From positions 310,001 to 374,000 of the forward strand of contig NZ_BQKE01000001.1 in NCBI RefSeq assembly GCF_036244895.1: a DNA stretch of 64,000 nucleotides, read 5' to 3'. How positions within the stretch are numbered: the stretch's first letter is position 1; each line of letters starts with the position of its first letter. Shown here piece after piece: positions 1 through 8,423 of this stretch. The translations under genes and the position numbers were made by a program. The notes under the pieces were generated by a model. It worked only from the letters and a program-made list of their open reading frames with translations, ran no database searches and was not told the origin of the DNA. Source of the stretch: Persicobacter diffluens (GTDB lineage: Bacteria; Bacteroidota; Bacteroidia; Cytophagales; Cyclobacteriaceae).

Positions 1-14
1 TGTTTAAGCCCTTT

Positions 15-44
15 GAATCTGCTGGTGCATCATTCCGGTTAAAC
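15..44 (+). repeat. Partial R1 intergenic repeat (tail), cut by window edge
   Basis: Positions 15-44 resemble the conserved tail box of the R1 repeats found elsewhere in this window (consensus close to GCGGTGAATAATTCGGGTTA). Here it reads GGTGCATCATTCCGGTTA, nearest to the copy at 36997. No coding frame in the first 120 bases is convincing. The head of the repeat would lie to the left of the window, so this copy rests on the tail alone. Confidence 0.45.
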
Positions 45-71
45 GGCGGACGTCTTTTCGAAACAGGGCAT

Positions 72-107
72 AAAAAAAGCGATGCTCAAAGGAACATCGC
101 TTTTGTA
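72..107 (-). terminator. Intrinsic terminator after bamA
   Basis: A 10-bp stem at 75-104 (AAAAGCGATG paired with CATCGCTTTT) encloses a 10-base loop. On the minus strand it is followed by a run of seven T, just past the bamA stop codon. It probably ends the uppS-bamA transcript. Confidence 0.8.
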
Positions 108-122
108 TATTTTTCAATCTGA

Positions 123-2807
123 TTATCTGATCTGCTGTCCGATGGTGAAGTGGAACTGAGAACCGGAAGGTCCGCCAGCAGGCTGCGTTGGAGTCGGATC
201 AAATCCGTAACCCCAGTCAATACCAATCAAACCAAAGGCCGGCATAAAGATTCTGGCACCCACACCCGCTGATCTTTTTACATCGAATGGGTCAAAGCTA
301 CTGACCTCATTAAAGTTGTTACCCGCTTCTGCAAAGGTGTGAACATAGATGGTCGCAGATGGATTCAGTGACAGTGGGTAACGCAATTCCGCGGTATATT
401 TTACGAAAGTTGTACCCCCCTGAATTTGTTCTTCCGGGTTGTAAGGAATCAGGGAACGATCCTGATAACCTCTTAAGGCTACAATATCAGTACCCAACAT
501 GAAGTTACCTCCGGAAAGACCCGAACCACCCATTTCAAATCTTTCGAAAGGACCTACCCCAACCTGATTGGTATAGGATCCCATATGTCCAAAGTGGGCC
601 TTGGTTTCCAATACCAAATCACCCCAGATTTGTACATAGTTTTTCAGGTCAAAGTTAACCTTATAGAATTCGACAAATCGATACTTTTCCTCATTATCAA
701 TGTTGTCATAATCTTTGTTATTGAACAAAGAATATGGAGGCGTCATGGCCAATCTGGTACTTACCAATGAACCGGTTCGCGGATACATTGGGTTATCCAC
801 CGAGTTACGAGACAAAGTCGTAATGAAGGAGAAGTTAGTAGAAGTACCAGTATCAAATCCTAGTCTGGAGTAAGTATAGTTCTCCATTTCGTAAGTCTGC
901 ATCGATAATGCGTAGGAAATGGTAAACCAGTCATCCGGCCAGGTCAAACGCTTTCCTAATCCAATCGATGCTCCCCACATTTTCAAAAATCCAATCTGAT
1001 TCGTGAAACTGAAATCATTGAATGGGAAGATACGCTGTACCGAGTGATTGAAAGACACATTTAATGAGGTAGGCTTTCTACCACCCAACCAAGGCTCGGT
1101 AAATCCGATTGCATAAGACTGATACTGTACCCCGTTTGCCTGGATATTCAGGGAAAGCTTTTGGCCATCTCCGGAAGGCAATGGACGATAAGTACTCTTA
1201 TCGAAAATATTCTTAACCGAGAAGTTATTAAAGGTCAATCCTACTGTTCCTACGAAACCGAAGGATCCACCCCAACCACCGGAAAGGGAAATCTGATCGG
1301 ATGGTCGCTCCTGTACGCCCCATTCAATATCTACAGTCTCTGCAGCCATATTGGGCAGTGGAACCGGATTGATGGTTTCTGCATCAAAATAACCCAGCTG
1401 AGAAAGCTCGCGCTGTGTACGGATAATCATGTCACGGGAGAATTTATCTCCGGGAACGGTTCTTAGCTCACGGTAAACCACGTGGTCATTGGTACGGTCA
1501 TTACCGGTCAAGCGAACTTTATTGATTGTAAACTGGGCTCCCTCAACGATACGCATTTCCACGTCAATGGAATCTCCTTCTACTTTTACCTCAACAGGCT
1601 CGCAGCGGAATGCCAGATAACCGTTGTCCATATACTGACCATAAACGTCTGGACCATTCGGGTTGAAGTTCAGCTTTTTATTGATGAGCTCCATATCATA
1701 AACATCCCCTTTTTTTACCCCCAGGATTTTGTTCATGATTTCGTCGGTATAAACGAAGTTACCCACCCATTCTACATCTCGGAAATAGTATTTCTGACCT
1801 TCTTCAATATGTAAATCCACATTGATACGGTCTTTACCGGAAGCATAAACAGAATCTTCCATGATTTGTGCGTCCCGGTAACCTCTGGAGTTGTAATAAG
1901 TGATGACTTTATCTAAATCCTCCTCATACTCGGTGCGAATAAATTTGGTGGATTTAAAGAAGTTCAGCTTCACGTTTTCATTCAAATAATCCTTTACGCT
2001 GGAGCCGCCGTCACCTTCCTGATGCGTCAGGAAGTATTTCATGTTTTCCGGTTTTCCTAGGGAAATGAGGTCGGAGGCTAACCTGTTAGGCAGTTTAAAA
2101 CGAAGGTTTTCATTGGTTTTCTTCATTTTACGCTTGACCGTTTGGTCATCAATGGCTTCTGCCCCGAAAACATTGATTTTGTCAATCCTTACTTTGTTGT
2201 TTTTGGTGACATCGAAAATCAATCGAACACCGCTGGTTACCAGCGTATCTTCAATTTGCTTCGTTTTTACGTCCACATTTAAGTGTCCTTTGTCCACATA
2301 GAAGTCACGAATGGAAAGTTCTGCATTTTTCACAATGGCATCGGTCAGTACCCTACCACGGATCAGCTTAATTTTTTCTCCCAATTCCTTGGACTGGCTT
2401 TTGGAGATTCCCTGGAATTCAAAACGCGTCAGTCTTGGACGCTCCTTTAATTCCAGTGTTAGGAATGCCTGTCCATCTTCCAGCTTATTGACCAAAATGG
2501 AAACGTCCCCGATAATCCCGTGTTTCCACAGTTTACGGATGGCGTTACTGATGTCATCTCCGGGAATTCTAACCTTGTCACCTACTTTTAGGCCGGTTAA
2601 GGAGAGCAATGCCGATTTATTCAGGGTTTCAATTCCTTGTACGTCAATTTCGGCAATTTCATATTCCTTAGGATTTCCATAATCCAGCTTGATGGTGTTG
2701 TCAATTTTACGTCCAACACCCATTCTGAATTGTGCTGTGGCTTCTTGAGCCAGGGATAATCCAAGGGAAAAAATAGTGATAAATCGGATTATATTAGACA
2801 ATTTCAT
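123..2807 (-). CDS. bamA: Outer membrane protein assembly factor BamA
   Basis: Core beta-barrel insertase of the outer membrane (Omp85/BamA family), 894 aa. An N-terminal signal peptide ends near AQEATAQF (about residue 26). About five POTRA-type repeats follow to roughly residue 510, then a C-terminal barrel. The conserved lid-loop motif appears as ALRGYQDRSL with its Arg near residue 779. The protein ends in FTIGQQIR, so the usual C-terminal aromatic residue is not the last residue. Its start overlaps the uppS stop by 4 bp (ATGA), which indicates translational coupling. A terminator follows directly. The identification is secure from architecture, length and neighbours. Confidence 0.96.
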   Translation of the reverse strand: MKLSNIIRFITIFSLGLSLAQEATAQFRMGVGRKIDNTIKLDYGNPKEYEIAEIDVQGIETLNKSALLSLTGLKVGDKVRIPGDDISNAIRKLWKHGIIGDVSILVNKLEDGQAFLTLELKERPRLTRFEFQGISKSQSKELGEKIKLIRGRVLTDAIVKNAELSIRDFYVDKGHLNVDVKTKQIEDTLVTSGVRLIFDVTKNNKVRIDKINVFGAEAIDDQTVKRKMKKTNENLRFKLPNRLASDLISLGKPENMKYFLTHQEGDGGSSVKDYLNENVKLNFFKSTKFIRTEYEEDLDKVITYYNSRGYRDAQIMEDSVYASGKDRINVDLHIEEGQKYYFRDVEWVGNFVYTDEIMNKILGVKKGDVYDMELINKKLNFNPNGPDVYGQYMDNGYLAFRCEPVEVKVEGDSIDVEMRIVEGAQFTINKVRLTGNDRTNDHVVYRELRTVPGDKFSRDMIIRTQRELSQLGYFDAETINPVPLPNMAAETVDIEWGVQERPSDQISLSGGWGGSFGFVGTVGLTFNNFSVKNIFDKSTYRPLPSGDGQKLSLNIQANGVQYQSYAIGFTEPWLGGRKPTSLNVSFNHSVQRIFPFNDFSFTNQIGFLKMWGASIGLGKRLTWPDDWFTISYALSMQTYEMENYTYSRLGFDTGTSTNFSFITTLSRNSVDNPMYPRTGSLVSTRLAMTPPYSLFNNKDYDNIDNEEKYRFVEFYKVNFDLKNYVQIWGDLVLETKAHFGHMGSYTNQVGVGPFERFEMGGSGLSGGNFMLGTDIVALRGYQDRSLIPYNPEEQIQGGTTFVKYTAELRYPLSLNPSATIYVHTFAEAGNNFNEVSSFDPFDVKRSAGVGARIFMPAFGLIGIDWGYGFDPTPTQPAGGPSGSQFHFTIGQQIR

Positions 2808-3550
2808 GAGTTTTGGGATTGCACCTGTTCGCTAATTTTTCCAAATCTTCGTTCGCGTTTTTGATAATCTAATACCGCTTCAAACAGGTGTTTTTGTCTG
2901 AAATCTGGCCATAGGGTATCAGTAATATGTAGTTCGGTATAAGCTATCTGCCACAGTAAAAAATTGCTGATCCTTTTTTCCCCACTGGTTCTAATGAGTA
3001 GTTCCGGATCAGGGATTTCTGCCGTGTATAGACTTTTACTAATAAAATCTTCGGTAATATCTTCAGGTTTCAGCGCTCCACTTTGTGCGGCTGCTACCAT
3101 TTTTTGAACACTGTTAATGATCTCGGCCCGGCCACTGTAGCTCAGCGCCAGATTCAATACCAGCTTGCTGTTGCCTTTGGTATAATTCATTGCCCAGCTT
3201 AGTTCTTCCTGACAACCTTTTGGAAGGCTGGAAATATCTCCAATAGCATTTATTCTAACACCATTTTTGTGAAGATCAGGAGTCTCCTTTTTAATTGTGC
3301 TGACGAGCAATTGCATCAAGGCCTCAATTTCTAATTTTGGACGGTTCCAGTTTTCGGTGGAGAAGGTATAAAGCGTAAGGTATTTTACCCCCAATTCCAT
3401 GCTTCCCTCAACCGACTCCCGAACTGCTTTAAGGGCATTTCGATGACCAAAAATCCTGGCTGCTCCTTGTTTTTTAGCCCATCGTCCGTTGCCATCCATG
3501 ATGATGGCGATATGTTTAGGTATATTATTTGGATTAATCTGTTCCTTCAT
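2804..3550 (-). CDS. uppS: Isoprenyl transferase (undecaprenyl diphosphate synthase)
   Basis: Cis-prenyltransferase that condenses isopentenyl diphosphate units onto farnesyl diphosphate to make the undecaprenyl carrier used for peptidoglycan and surface glycans. 248 aa, normal length. The signature HIAIIMDGNGRWAKKQG carries the catalytic Asp19, and the C-terminal substrate-binding motif LLIRTSGEKRISNFLLWQ is present. It lies between the DUF6089-like gene and bamA and overlaps bamA by 4 bp, the standard Bacteroidota order. It is cytosolic and membrane-associated. Confidence 0.97.
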   Translation of the reverse strand: MKEQINPNNIPKHIAIIMDGNGRWAKKQGAARIFGHRNALKAVRESVEGSMELGVKYLTLYTFSTENWNRPKLEIEALMQLLVSTIKKETPDLHKNGVRINAIGDISSLPKGCQEELSWAMNYTKGNSKLVLNLALSYSGRAEIINSVQKMVAAAQSGALKPEDITEDFISKSLYTAEIPDPELLIRTSGEKRISNFLLWQIAYTELHITDTLWPDFRQKHLFEAVLDYQKRERRFGKISEQVQSQNS

Positions 3551-3628
3551 GCGAAATAACCATTCCTTATCTTCAAGCCTGTAAAGTTGCTTTAATTTTT
3601 TTAAGAATAAAAACTTATTAGCAGGGCT

Positions 3629-4522
3629 TTAGTAAAAATCATGAGGGCATGGAACGCTGAAAAAACCATAACTCAGGGAAAGACCAAAGTAATAGTACAT
3701 GTCCGCATTCGAATCATGTCCGTAATAGAAATCTCTTTTTTTAACTTCTTCCGGTTCGGAAGGGTAATATCTTTGCGAATGATTGCTGGTTTCAATTTCC
3801 TGAGAAACATTGTCCAGGCGATCGGTGAAAGTCAGGCGTGCGCCAAATTCCAGGTTGAGGGTCCAGTTTGGGTTTAAACTGTATTTAAAGCCAAAGCCCA
3901 GTGGAATCACCAGTGGAAATGCATTTTTTTGCTCAATAAAGCTGTCTCCACCTGTAATTGTGGCAGTGTAAGAGAAGGAATTGTAATTGTATTTTGTAGC
4001 CGGGATATTGGCCACTCCGGAGTTTTCAGGGGGGATAGGCGCTATAGAGGAAGTGCCCTGAAAGTAATTGAAACCAACCCCAAGGAATAAATAAGGGGTC
4101 CAGGGATAACCAGAGCCACTGCTTTTGTAGTCCATGAAATTGTACTCCATGACGGCACTCGCCTCGGTCATCAGTGCATTGAAGGAGGCGTTTCGGCTGG
4201 TGGCAAAATTATCTCTGGCCGTATTGGCATCGCTCCCCTGAATGCTTCCTACCAGTAACTGGTAGCGCATGGTAAAACCGTACTGATAATTTCGGCGGTA
4301 GGCTACCGCCACTGCCGGGAGGGTTTCTTTAAAAGAAAAATTAGGCTGTATGTCTCCCGTATAGGTCATGCCTCCAATCCCGACGCCAATTTCCTGAAAT
4401 TGGGCATTGGCTTCCTGCTTCCATACCAGCATAAATCCTAGCAGGAGGGTCAGTTTACAGCATAAATATGTTTTGCGTTTGGGTAAAAACACCACTCGTT
4501 TTTTGATTATTAGAAACCTCAA
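3629..4522 (-). CDS. Outer membrane beta-barrel protein, DUF6089-like
   Basis: 297 aa. A basic N-terminus and a hydrophobic segment end at QEANAQFQE, consistent with a signal peptide cleaved near residue 40. The remainder is rich in alternating aromatic and glycine residues (for example GVGFNYFQG, FGARLTFTDRL and YYYFGLSLSYGFF), typical of a small outer-membrane barrel. In Bacteroidota a DUF6089 protein usually sits between nadK and uppS, exactly this position. Function is unknown; a structural or envelope role is only inferred. The signal peptide has an unusually long n-region, so a start a few codons downstream is possible. Confidence 0.8.
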   Translation of the reverse strand: MRFLIIKKRVVFLPKRKTYLCCKLTLLLGFMLVWKQEANAQFQEIGVGIGGMTYTGDIQPNFSFKETLPAVAVAYRRNYQYGFTMRYQLLVGSIQGSDANTARDNFATSRNASFNALMTEASAVMEYNFMDYKSSGSGYPWTPYLFLGVGFNYFQGTSSIAPIPPENSGVANIPATKYNYNSFSYTATITGGDSFIEQKNAFPLVIPLGFGFKYSLNPNWTLNLEFGARLTFTDRLDNVSQEIETSNHSQRYYPSEPEEVKKRDFYYGHDSNADMYYYFGLSLSYGFFSVPCPHDFY

Positions 4523-4640
4523 ATTCGAAATTATTACAAAAATGAGGGGAAATATAATAAAATGCTTTAAACGTATTGCTCTTGCATAAGCAGAATGGTG
4601 TGATTGAGACTAAATTTGAGCTGAAGATACAATTTTTTAA

Positions 4641-5513
4641 TTAATTTCTTAGATCCATGCCCCAATTGAGTTTACCACGAAGGGTATCATAGAAGCTATA
4701 GTCATTGAGGTGGATCAGTTTTACACCGAAAGATTCTTTTTTTAGTTTGATTTCGGTTTGGTAGGGAATGCTCTGCGAGCGGGAATCCAAAGAAATTAAA
4801 ACATTGCGTGATCGGCTTTCTATTTCCAGGCGGATTTCAGAATTATCCGGAATAATCAGTGGTCTTACATTTAAGTGGTGCGGACTGACCGGAGTAATGA
4901 CGAAATTATTGGATGCCGGATGTAGCAATGGGCCTCCGCAAGACATGGAATAACCCGTGGAACCCGTCGGAGTGGCCACGATTAATCCGTCGGCCCAATA
5001 GCTATTGATGTATTCATCATTAATAAAGGCACGAACGGTAATCATAGAGGAGCTGTCCTTTTTGGTTACCGTGAATTCATTCAGCGCGAAGTTCTGATTG
5101 GGGAAAAAGTTTTCCGGAGTCCGTAAAGAAAGTAAGCTTCTTTCATCGATTCGGTAGTCTCCTTCCTGAATTCTTTTGAAAGTTTCTGTAAACTTGTTGA
5201 TGGGAATAGTGGCCAGAAAGCCTAACCTTCCGGTATTAATACCTAAAATAGGCGTCTCACTACTTCCCACATAAGTAACGGTATCTAGCAAGGTGCCATC
5301 TCCCCCAAGGGTAATGATTGCATCGCATTCGGGTAAGTTTCCACGCCCAAAAGTACCGGCCAGGGGTAATTTGATGCCCCGGTAGTGCAAGACTTTGGCA
5401 TATCTTTCGGAGAGGAAAATTTTACTACTGTATCGAACAATTCGGTCAAAAATTGTTCGCATAACCGGAATACTTTGTTCTGAGAAGTTTTTACCGTGTA
5501 AGGCGACGCGCAT
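4641..5513 (-). CDS. nadK: NAD kinase
   Basis: Phosphorylates NAD+ to NADP+ (ATP-NAD kinase family). The glycine-rich catalytic motif GGDGT lies near residues 70-74, followed by NTGRLGFLAT and the substrate-binding DGLIVATPTGSTGYS. The frame opens one codon earlier with GTG at 5516. The ATG at 5513, giving the normal MRVALHGKN start, is preferred. At 290 aa it has the usual length. Its neighbours (CBS protein upstream, DUF6089-like and uppS downstream) match the conserved Bacteroidota block. Confidence 0.96.
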   Translation of the reverse strand: MRVALHGKNFSEQSIPVMRTIFDRIVRYSSKIFLSERYAKVLHYRGIKLPLAGTFGRGNLPECDAIITLGGDGTLLDTVTYVGSSETPILGINTGRLGFLATIPINKFTETFKRIQEGDYRIDERSLLSLRTPENFFPNQNFALNEFTVTKKDSSSMITVRAFINDEYINSYWADGLIVATPTGSTGYSMSCGGPLLHPASNNFVITPVSPHHLNVRPLIIPDNSEIRLEIESRSRNVLISLDSRSQSIPYQTEIKLKKESFGVKLIHLNDYSFYDTLRGKLNWGMDLRN

Positions 5514-5598
5514 CACTATTGTTTTAAAAAAAATAAATCTTAAAAACCCCTCATTTATTAAGGTTGAGCGGATTTTGGCTCAAAATTACAAAGCCAAA

Positions 5599-6264
5599 TT
5601 AAATATTTAAATATTTCATCAAAATATCAAACCGCTCCTGCTCATTGGTTAAACTGGTGGTCTCCTCGAAACGGGCTTCAATCAGATAGCCAAAGCGCTC
5701 CAATGTAGCCACAATTCTTTGCAGCTCGTGGGTATTGAGTTTAACCGTCAAATGTAATCTTGTGGGATCCTCAGGGTCATCATATACATAGGTACTGAGG
5801 ATTTTAGTGTTGTTTTCCTCTATTAGTCGGGTGATTTCAGCCAGGGAATAATCAATCTGTTTCATGGACAGGATTAATATTCCACCGGGACTCTGAATGG
5901 CCGATAATTGCGATAAGGCTTTCAGCGTATCATTTAAGGTAATGATCCCCTGGAAATTTAAATCTTCGTCCACCACGGCGACAATGTCCACTCCGTAGTC
6001 GGTAGAGAGTTTGATGACATCCAGCATATGCTGATGTTTCTGAACATAACATTGTTCCGCAATCAAAGCATATTCCCCCACCAGGGCGTCGATATTATTA
6101 TTCTCTAATACCAACTCCTCAGAGATCATGCCCTTGAATTTTCGATTGTCCACCACCGGAAGTTGGTGCATGCGCAATTCTTCCATCCATAAAAGCGCCT
6201 TTTGCGAATTGTCAGATGATTTTAATGGTGGAATGGAGTGGTTTATCAGAGATTCTGCAATCAT
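5599..6264 (-). CDS. CBS-domain protein
   Basis: 221 aa. The N-terminal about 125 residues look like a tandem CBS pair: the region around MRMHQLPVVDNRKFKGMIS, then VDIVAVVDEDLNFQGIITL, where a hydrophobic strand is followed by a G-I/M-I turn. CBS pairs usually bind adenosyl nucleotides. The C-terminal third (about 130-205) resembles an ACT-like regulatory fold but was not matched precisely. No enzymatic domain is fused. Position next to nadK is conserved in Bacteroidota and suggests a nucleotide-sensing role, but the target is unknown. Confidence 0.8.
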   Translation of the reverse strand: MIAESLINHSIPPLKSSDNSQKALLWMEELRMHQLPVVDNRKFKGMISEELVLENNNIDALVGEYALIAEQCYVQKHQHMLDVIKLSTDYGVDIVAVVDEDLNFQGIITLNDTLKALSQLSAIQSPGGILILSMKQIDYSLAEITRLIEENNTKILSTYVYDDPEDPTRLHLTVKLNTHELQRIVATLERFGYLIEARFEETTSLTNEQERFDILMKYLNI

Positions 6265-6272
6265 ATTATTTT

Positions 6273-7022
6273 TCAGTTCAGGAATCGATCTACGATCTGG
6301 TTAAAAACATCCGGATGTTCCATCATGGGAGCATGACAACACCGGTCAATGAATCGTAGTTGAGTGTCAGGTATAAGCCGGTCAAAATCATAGGCCACTT
6401 CCGGAGGGGTAATGGTATCATTGGTACCCCACACCAAAAGTGTTTTGGCTTTAATTTTTGGCAACTCATCGGTTAAATTGTTCCGTTGAGCGGACTTAGC
6501 TATACTAACGATTTTCATACACTTTGGGATGCTGTTCGTGATATTAAAAACCTCATCCACATATTCCTTAGTGGCCACTTTGGGGTCATAGAAGGTATAT
6601 TCTACTTTTTCTTTGATGAACTGGTAGTTTCCCCTTTTGGGAAAAGAGCTACCCATGGAGTTTTCAAATAGGCCGGAAGAGCCGGTCAGAATTAATTTAT
6701 CCACTTCATCAGGGTGTGCCAGCGCATACATCAAAGCAAGATGTCCCCCCAGAGAGTTGCCCATGATGATCATATGATTCAAACCCTTCATTTGGACGAA
6801 TGCCTCAATATGCGCCAGTAGGCCCTCCAGGTTGGCCTGTTTTCTTGGGATTTCATAAATGGGTAATAAAGGAATAACGACCCTGAACCCTTCTTTGAAG
6901 TGATGGACGACCCCATCCCAATTACTTAGGGCGCCAAATAACCCATGAAGCAACATGATGGTTTGCCCCTCACCCTCCTCTATATACTGAAAGCCCTGAG
7001 CTTCCTTAATTTCAATAGTCAT
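6273..7022 (-). CDS. Alpha/beta hydrolase
   Basis: 249 aa. Alpha/beta-hydrolase fold with an oxyanion region HGLFGALSNWDG, nucleophile elbow GNSLGG (Ser), an acid strand VWGTNDTITP and a late His in CCHAPMMEHP. The catalytic triad therefore looks complete. The substrate is not predictable; relatives include esterases and C-C hydrolases. The CBS gene follows after 8 bp, so the two are probably co-transcribed. The insertion sequence lies 72 bp upstream of the start and could affect expression. Confidence 0.85.
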   Translation of the reverse strand: MTIEIKEAQGFQYIEEGEGQTIMLLHGLFGALSNWDGVVHHFKEGFRVVIPLLPIYEIPRKQANLEGLLAHIEAFVQMKGLNHMIIMGNSLGGHLALMYALAHPDEVDKLILTGSSGLFENSMGSSFPKRGNYQFIKEKVEYTFYDPKVATKEYVDEVFNITNSIPKCMKIVSIAKSAQRNNLTDELPKIKAKTLLVWGTNDTITPPEVAYDFDRLIPDTQLRFIDRCCHAPMMEHPDVFNQIVDRFLN

Positions 7023-7088
7023 GCAATAACATTAATATAGGCTAAAAGCCATAAGAGGAATTAGCCTGTAGAAATAATATTTGGCAAT

Positions 7089-7094
7089 TTAGCT
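7089..7094. repeat. Target-site direct repeat, left copy
   Basis: TTAGCT directly abuts the left end of the insertion sequence and is repeated directly after its right end (8403-8408). This is consistent with a 6-bp target duplication. The AGCT core is self-complementary, so a shorter duplication cannot be excluded. Confidence 0.7.
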
Positions 7095-7119
7095 CAATAC
7101 TCCGTAGAGTTTTGAGCTA

Positions 7120-7149
7120 TTGTAAAAAAAATGGTGACCTGTATATTTG
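7120..7149 (+). promoter_or_regulatory. Transposase promoter inside the IS
   Basis: TTG at 7120-7122, a 19-bp spacer, then TATATTTG at 7142-7149. This is an exact fit to the Bacteroidota housekeeping pattern TTG-N19-20-TAnnTTTG. Transcription would begin near 7156, within the left end of the element. Confidence 0.7.
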
Positions 7150-7181
7150 TATCGCCAAACACCAACATACTAAGTCACCAT
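7131..7181 (+). promoter_or_regulatory. Inverted repeat spanning the IS promoter
   Basis: ATGGTGAC at 7131-7138 is perfectly complementary to GTCACCAT at 7174-7181. The left arm lies upstream of the predicted transcription start, so the hairpin forms only in RNA that reads in from outside. Such hairpins in some IS elements block translation from impinging transcripts; that role here is inferred. Confidence 0.5.
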
Positions 7182-7221
7182 CAAGAGCATCGAAACACTC
7201 CTAGCGCAAATATTCCATAAA

Positions 7222-8385
7222 ATGTTAGACATTAACAAATGGGAGAGGGATTTCATGATAGAAAATTTGAAAGGACTACTGTCTTTCCGTGGTCGTAATA
7301 ATTTCACCAACATGAGTCGGTATCTGCGGTACAATGAGGCCACGATTAGATCATGGTATGAAAAATATTTCAATTACCTTTTTTTCAATATTGAGCTCAT
7401 TAAGACACTTAAAGATGAATTGCGCATCATTGCCTTTGATCCAAGTTATGTTTCCAAAAGTGGTCAACTCACCCCAGGTTTAGGGTACTTTTGGTCAGGC
7501 TGCGATAATTCAACAAAAAGAGGTCTAGAAATTACTGGAATAGCAAGTGTTGGCCTCGAAAGTAAAACCGCAATGCATTTAGAGGCCCATCAAACCTTTA
7601 AGAGTGAGGACGAGTCATTTAATTTGCTGACCTTTTATGCCAATTTGATTTTGTCAAATGTTGAATTGTACAAGCAAGTATCAGATAGTGTGGTTGTTGA
7701 TGCTTACTTTTCGCGCTTTACATTCGTCGATCCAATAGTAGAAAAAGGGTTTATTGTCATTAGTAAATTGGCTAAAAACGCATTTCTTCGTTACAGAAAT
7801 ACCGAACCACCTACCGGAAAAAGAGGGCGACCCAAGGTCTATGGAGAAAAAGTGAAATTTAATAATCTTGACCAAAGACACTTTACACTATGTTTCAAAA
7901 ATGAAAACTCGGAGGCTTTCGAAGCAGAGGTTCATAGTAAAAGTCTTAAACGATGGATCAAGTGTGTGGTCGTCGTTACTGAGCTTGACAATGGGAAAAC
8001 CAGACGAGAAATTTTATTCAGTACAGACATTAATCAAAGCGGTTCCGCAATAATTGAGCGTTATCGACTTCGATTTCAAATTGAGTTTCTATTTCGAGAT
8101 GCCAAACAATTCACCGGTTTGACTCACTGCCAAGCAAGGAGTAAAAATAAGATACATAATCACATCAATATGTCCCTAACGGCGGTGTCCGTGGCAAAAG
8201 CGCTTCACTATTTTGATAATAAAACCGAAGAAAAGGAACCCTTCTCATTATCAAGTATTAAGATGCTATATTTTAATCGAAACTATATCCAAAGAATATT
8301 TAAAGGGTTCGGGATTGCCCCCGAACCGTACAATAATTCAGAGCAAATGCTCCAAATAGAGAGATTTGGCTGTATTGCGGCCTAA
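7222..8385 (+). CDS. IS4-type DDE transposase
   Basis: 387 aa, cut-and-paste transposase with an RNase H-like core. Catalytic acids: Asp73 in IIAFDPSYV, Asp160 in VVVDAYFSR and Glu288 in the YREK motif (Y281, R284, E288, K295). A conserved DAKQFTGLTHCQAR stretch follows, then a C-terminal helical part. The first ATG is at 7222, but the frame stays open back to 7174 (VTIKSIETLLAQIFHK) without a standard start codon, so the true N-terminus is uncertain. No stop or frameshift interrupts it, so it is probably functional. Confidence 0.92.
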   Translation: MLDINKWERDFMIENLKGLLSFRGRNNFTNMSRYLRYNEATIRSWYEKYFNYLFFNIELIKTLKDELRIIAFDPSYVSKSGQLTPGLGYFWSGCDNSTKRGLEITGIASVGLESKTAMHLEAHQTFKSEDESFNLLTFYANLILSNVELYKQVSDSVVVDAYFSRFTFVDPIVEKGFIVISKLAKNAFLRYRNTEPPTGKRGRPKVYGEKVKFNNLDQRHFTLCFKNENSEAFEAEVHSKSLKRWIKCVVVVTELDNGKTRREILFSTDINQSGSAIIERYRLRFQIEFLFRDAKQFTGLTHCQARSKNKIHNHINMSLTAVSVAKALHYFDNKTEEKEPFSLSSIKMLYFNRNYIQRIFKGFGIAPEPYNNSEQMLQIERFGCIAA

Positions 8386-8402
8386 TTCTTTACGGAGTAT
8401 TG

Positions 8403-8408
8403 TTAGCT
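8403..8408. repeat. Target-site direct repeat, right copy
   Basis: TTAGCT immediately after the right inverted end of the insertion sequence, identical to 7089-7094. Confidence 0.7.
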
Positions 8409-8423
8409 GAAATGCAATGGATA

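Larger units (their letters stand above)
7095..8402 (+). mobile_element. IS4-type insertion sequence, complete, 1308 bp
   Basis: A single transposase gene is bounded by inverted ends. The left end CAATACTCCGTA at 7095-7106 pairs with TACGGAGTATTG at 8391-8402: 12 bp perfect, about 16 of 20 overall. Both ends are flanked by the direct repeat TTAGCT. The transposase carries the Y-(2)-R-(3)-E-(6)-K signature of the IS4 family. The element is intact with its own promoter, and the matching flanks imply a fairly recent insertion. It lies between a hydrolase gene start and the pabA 3' end, in intergenic DNA. A 6-bp duplication is short for IS4 proper, so a related group is possible. Confidence 0.88.

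Noticed and set aside
1..122. Coding end of a gene at the left edge
   Set aside because: Short frames exist but none looks protein-like, and 15-44 resembles the R1 tail.
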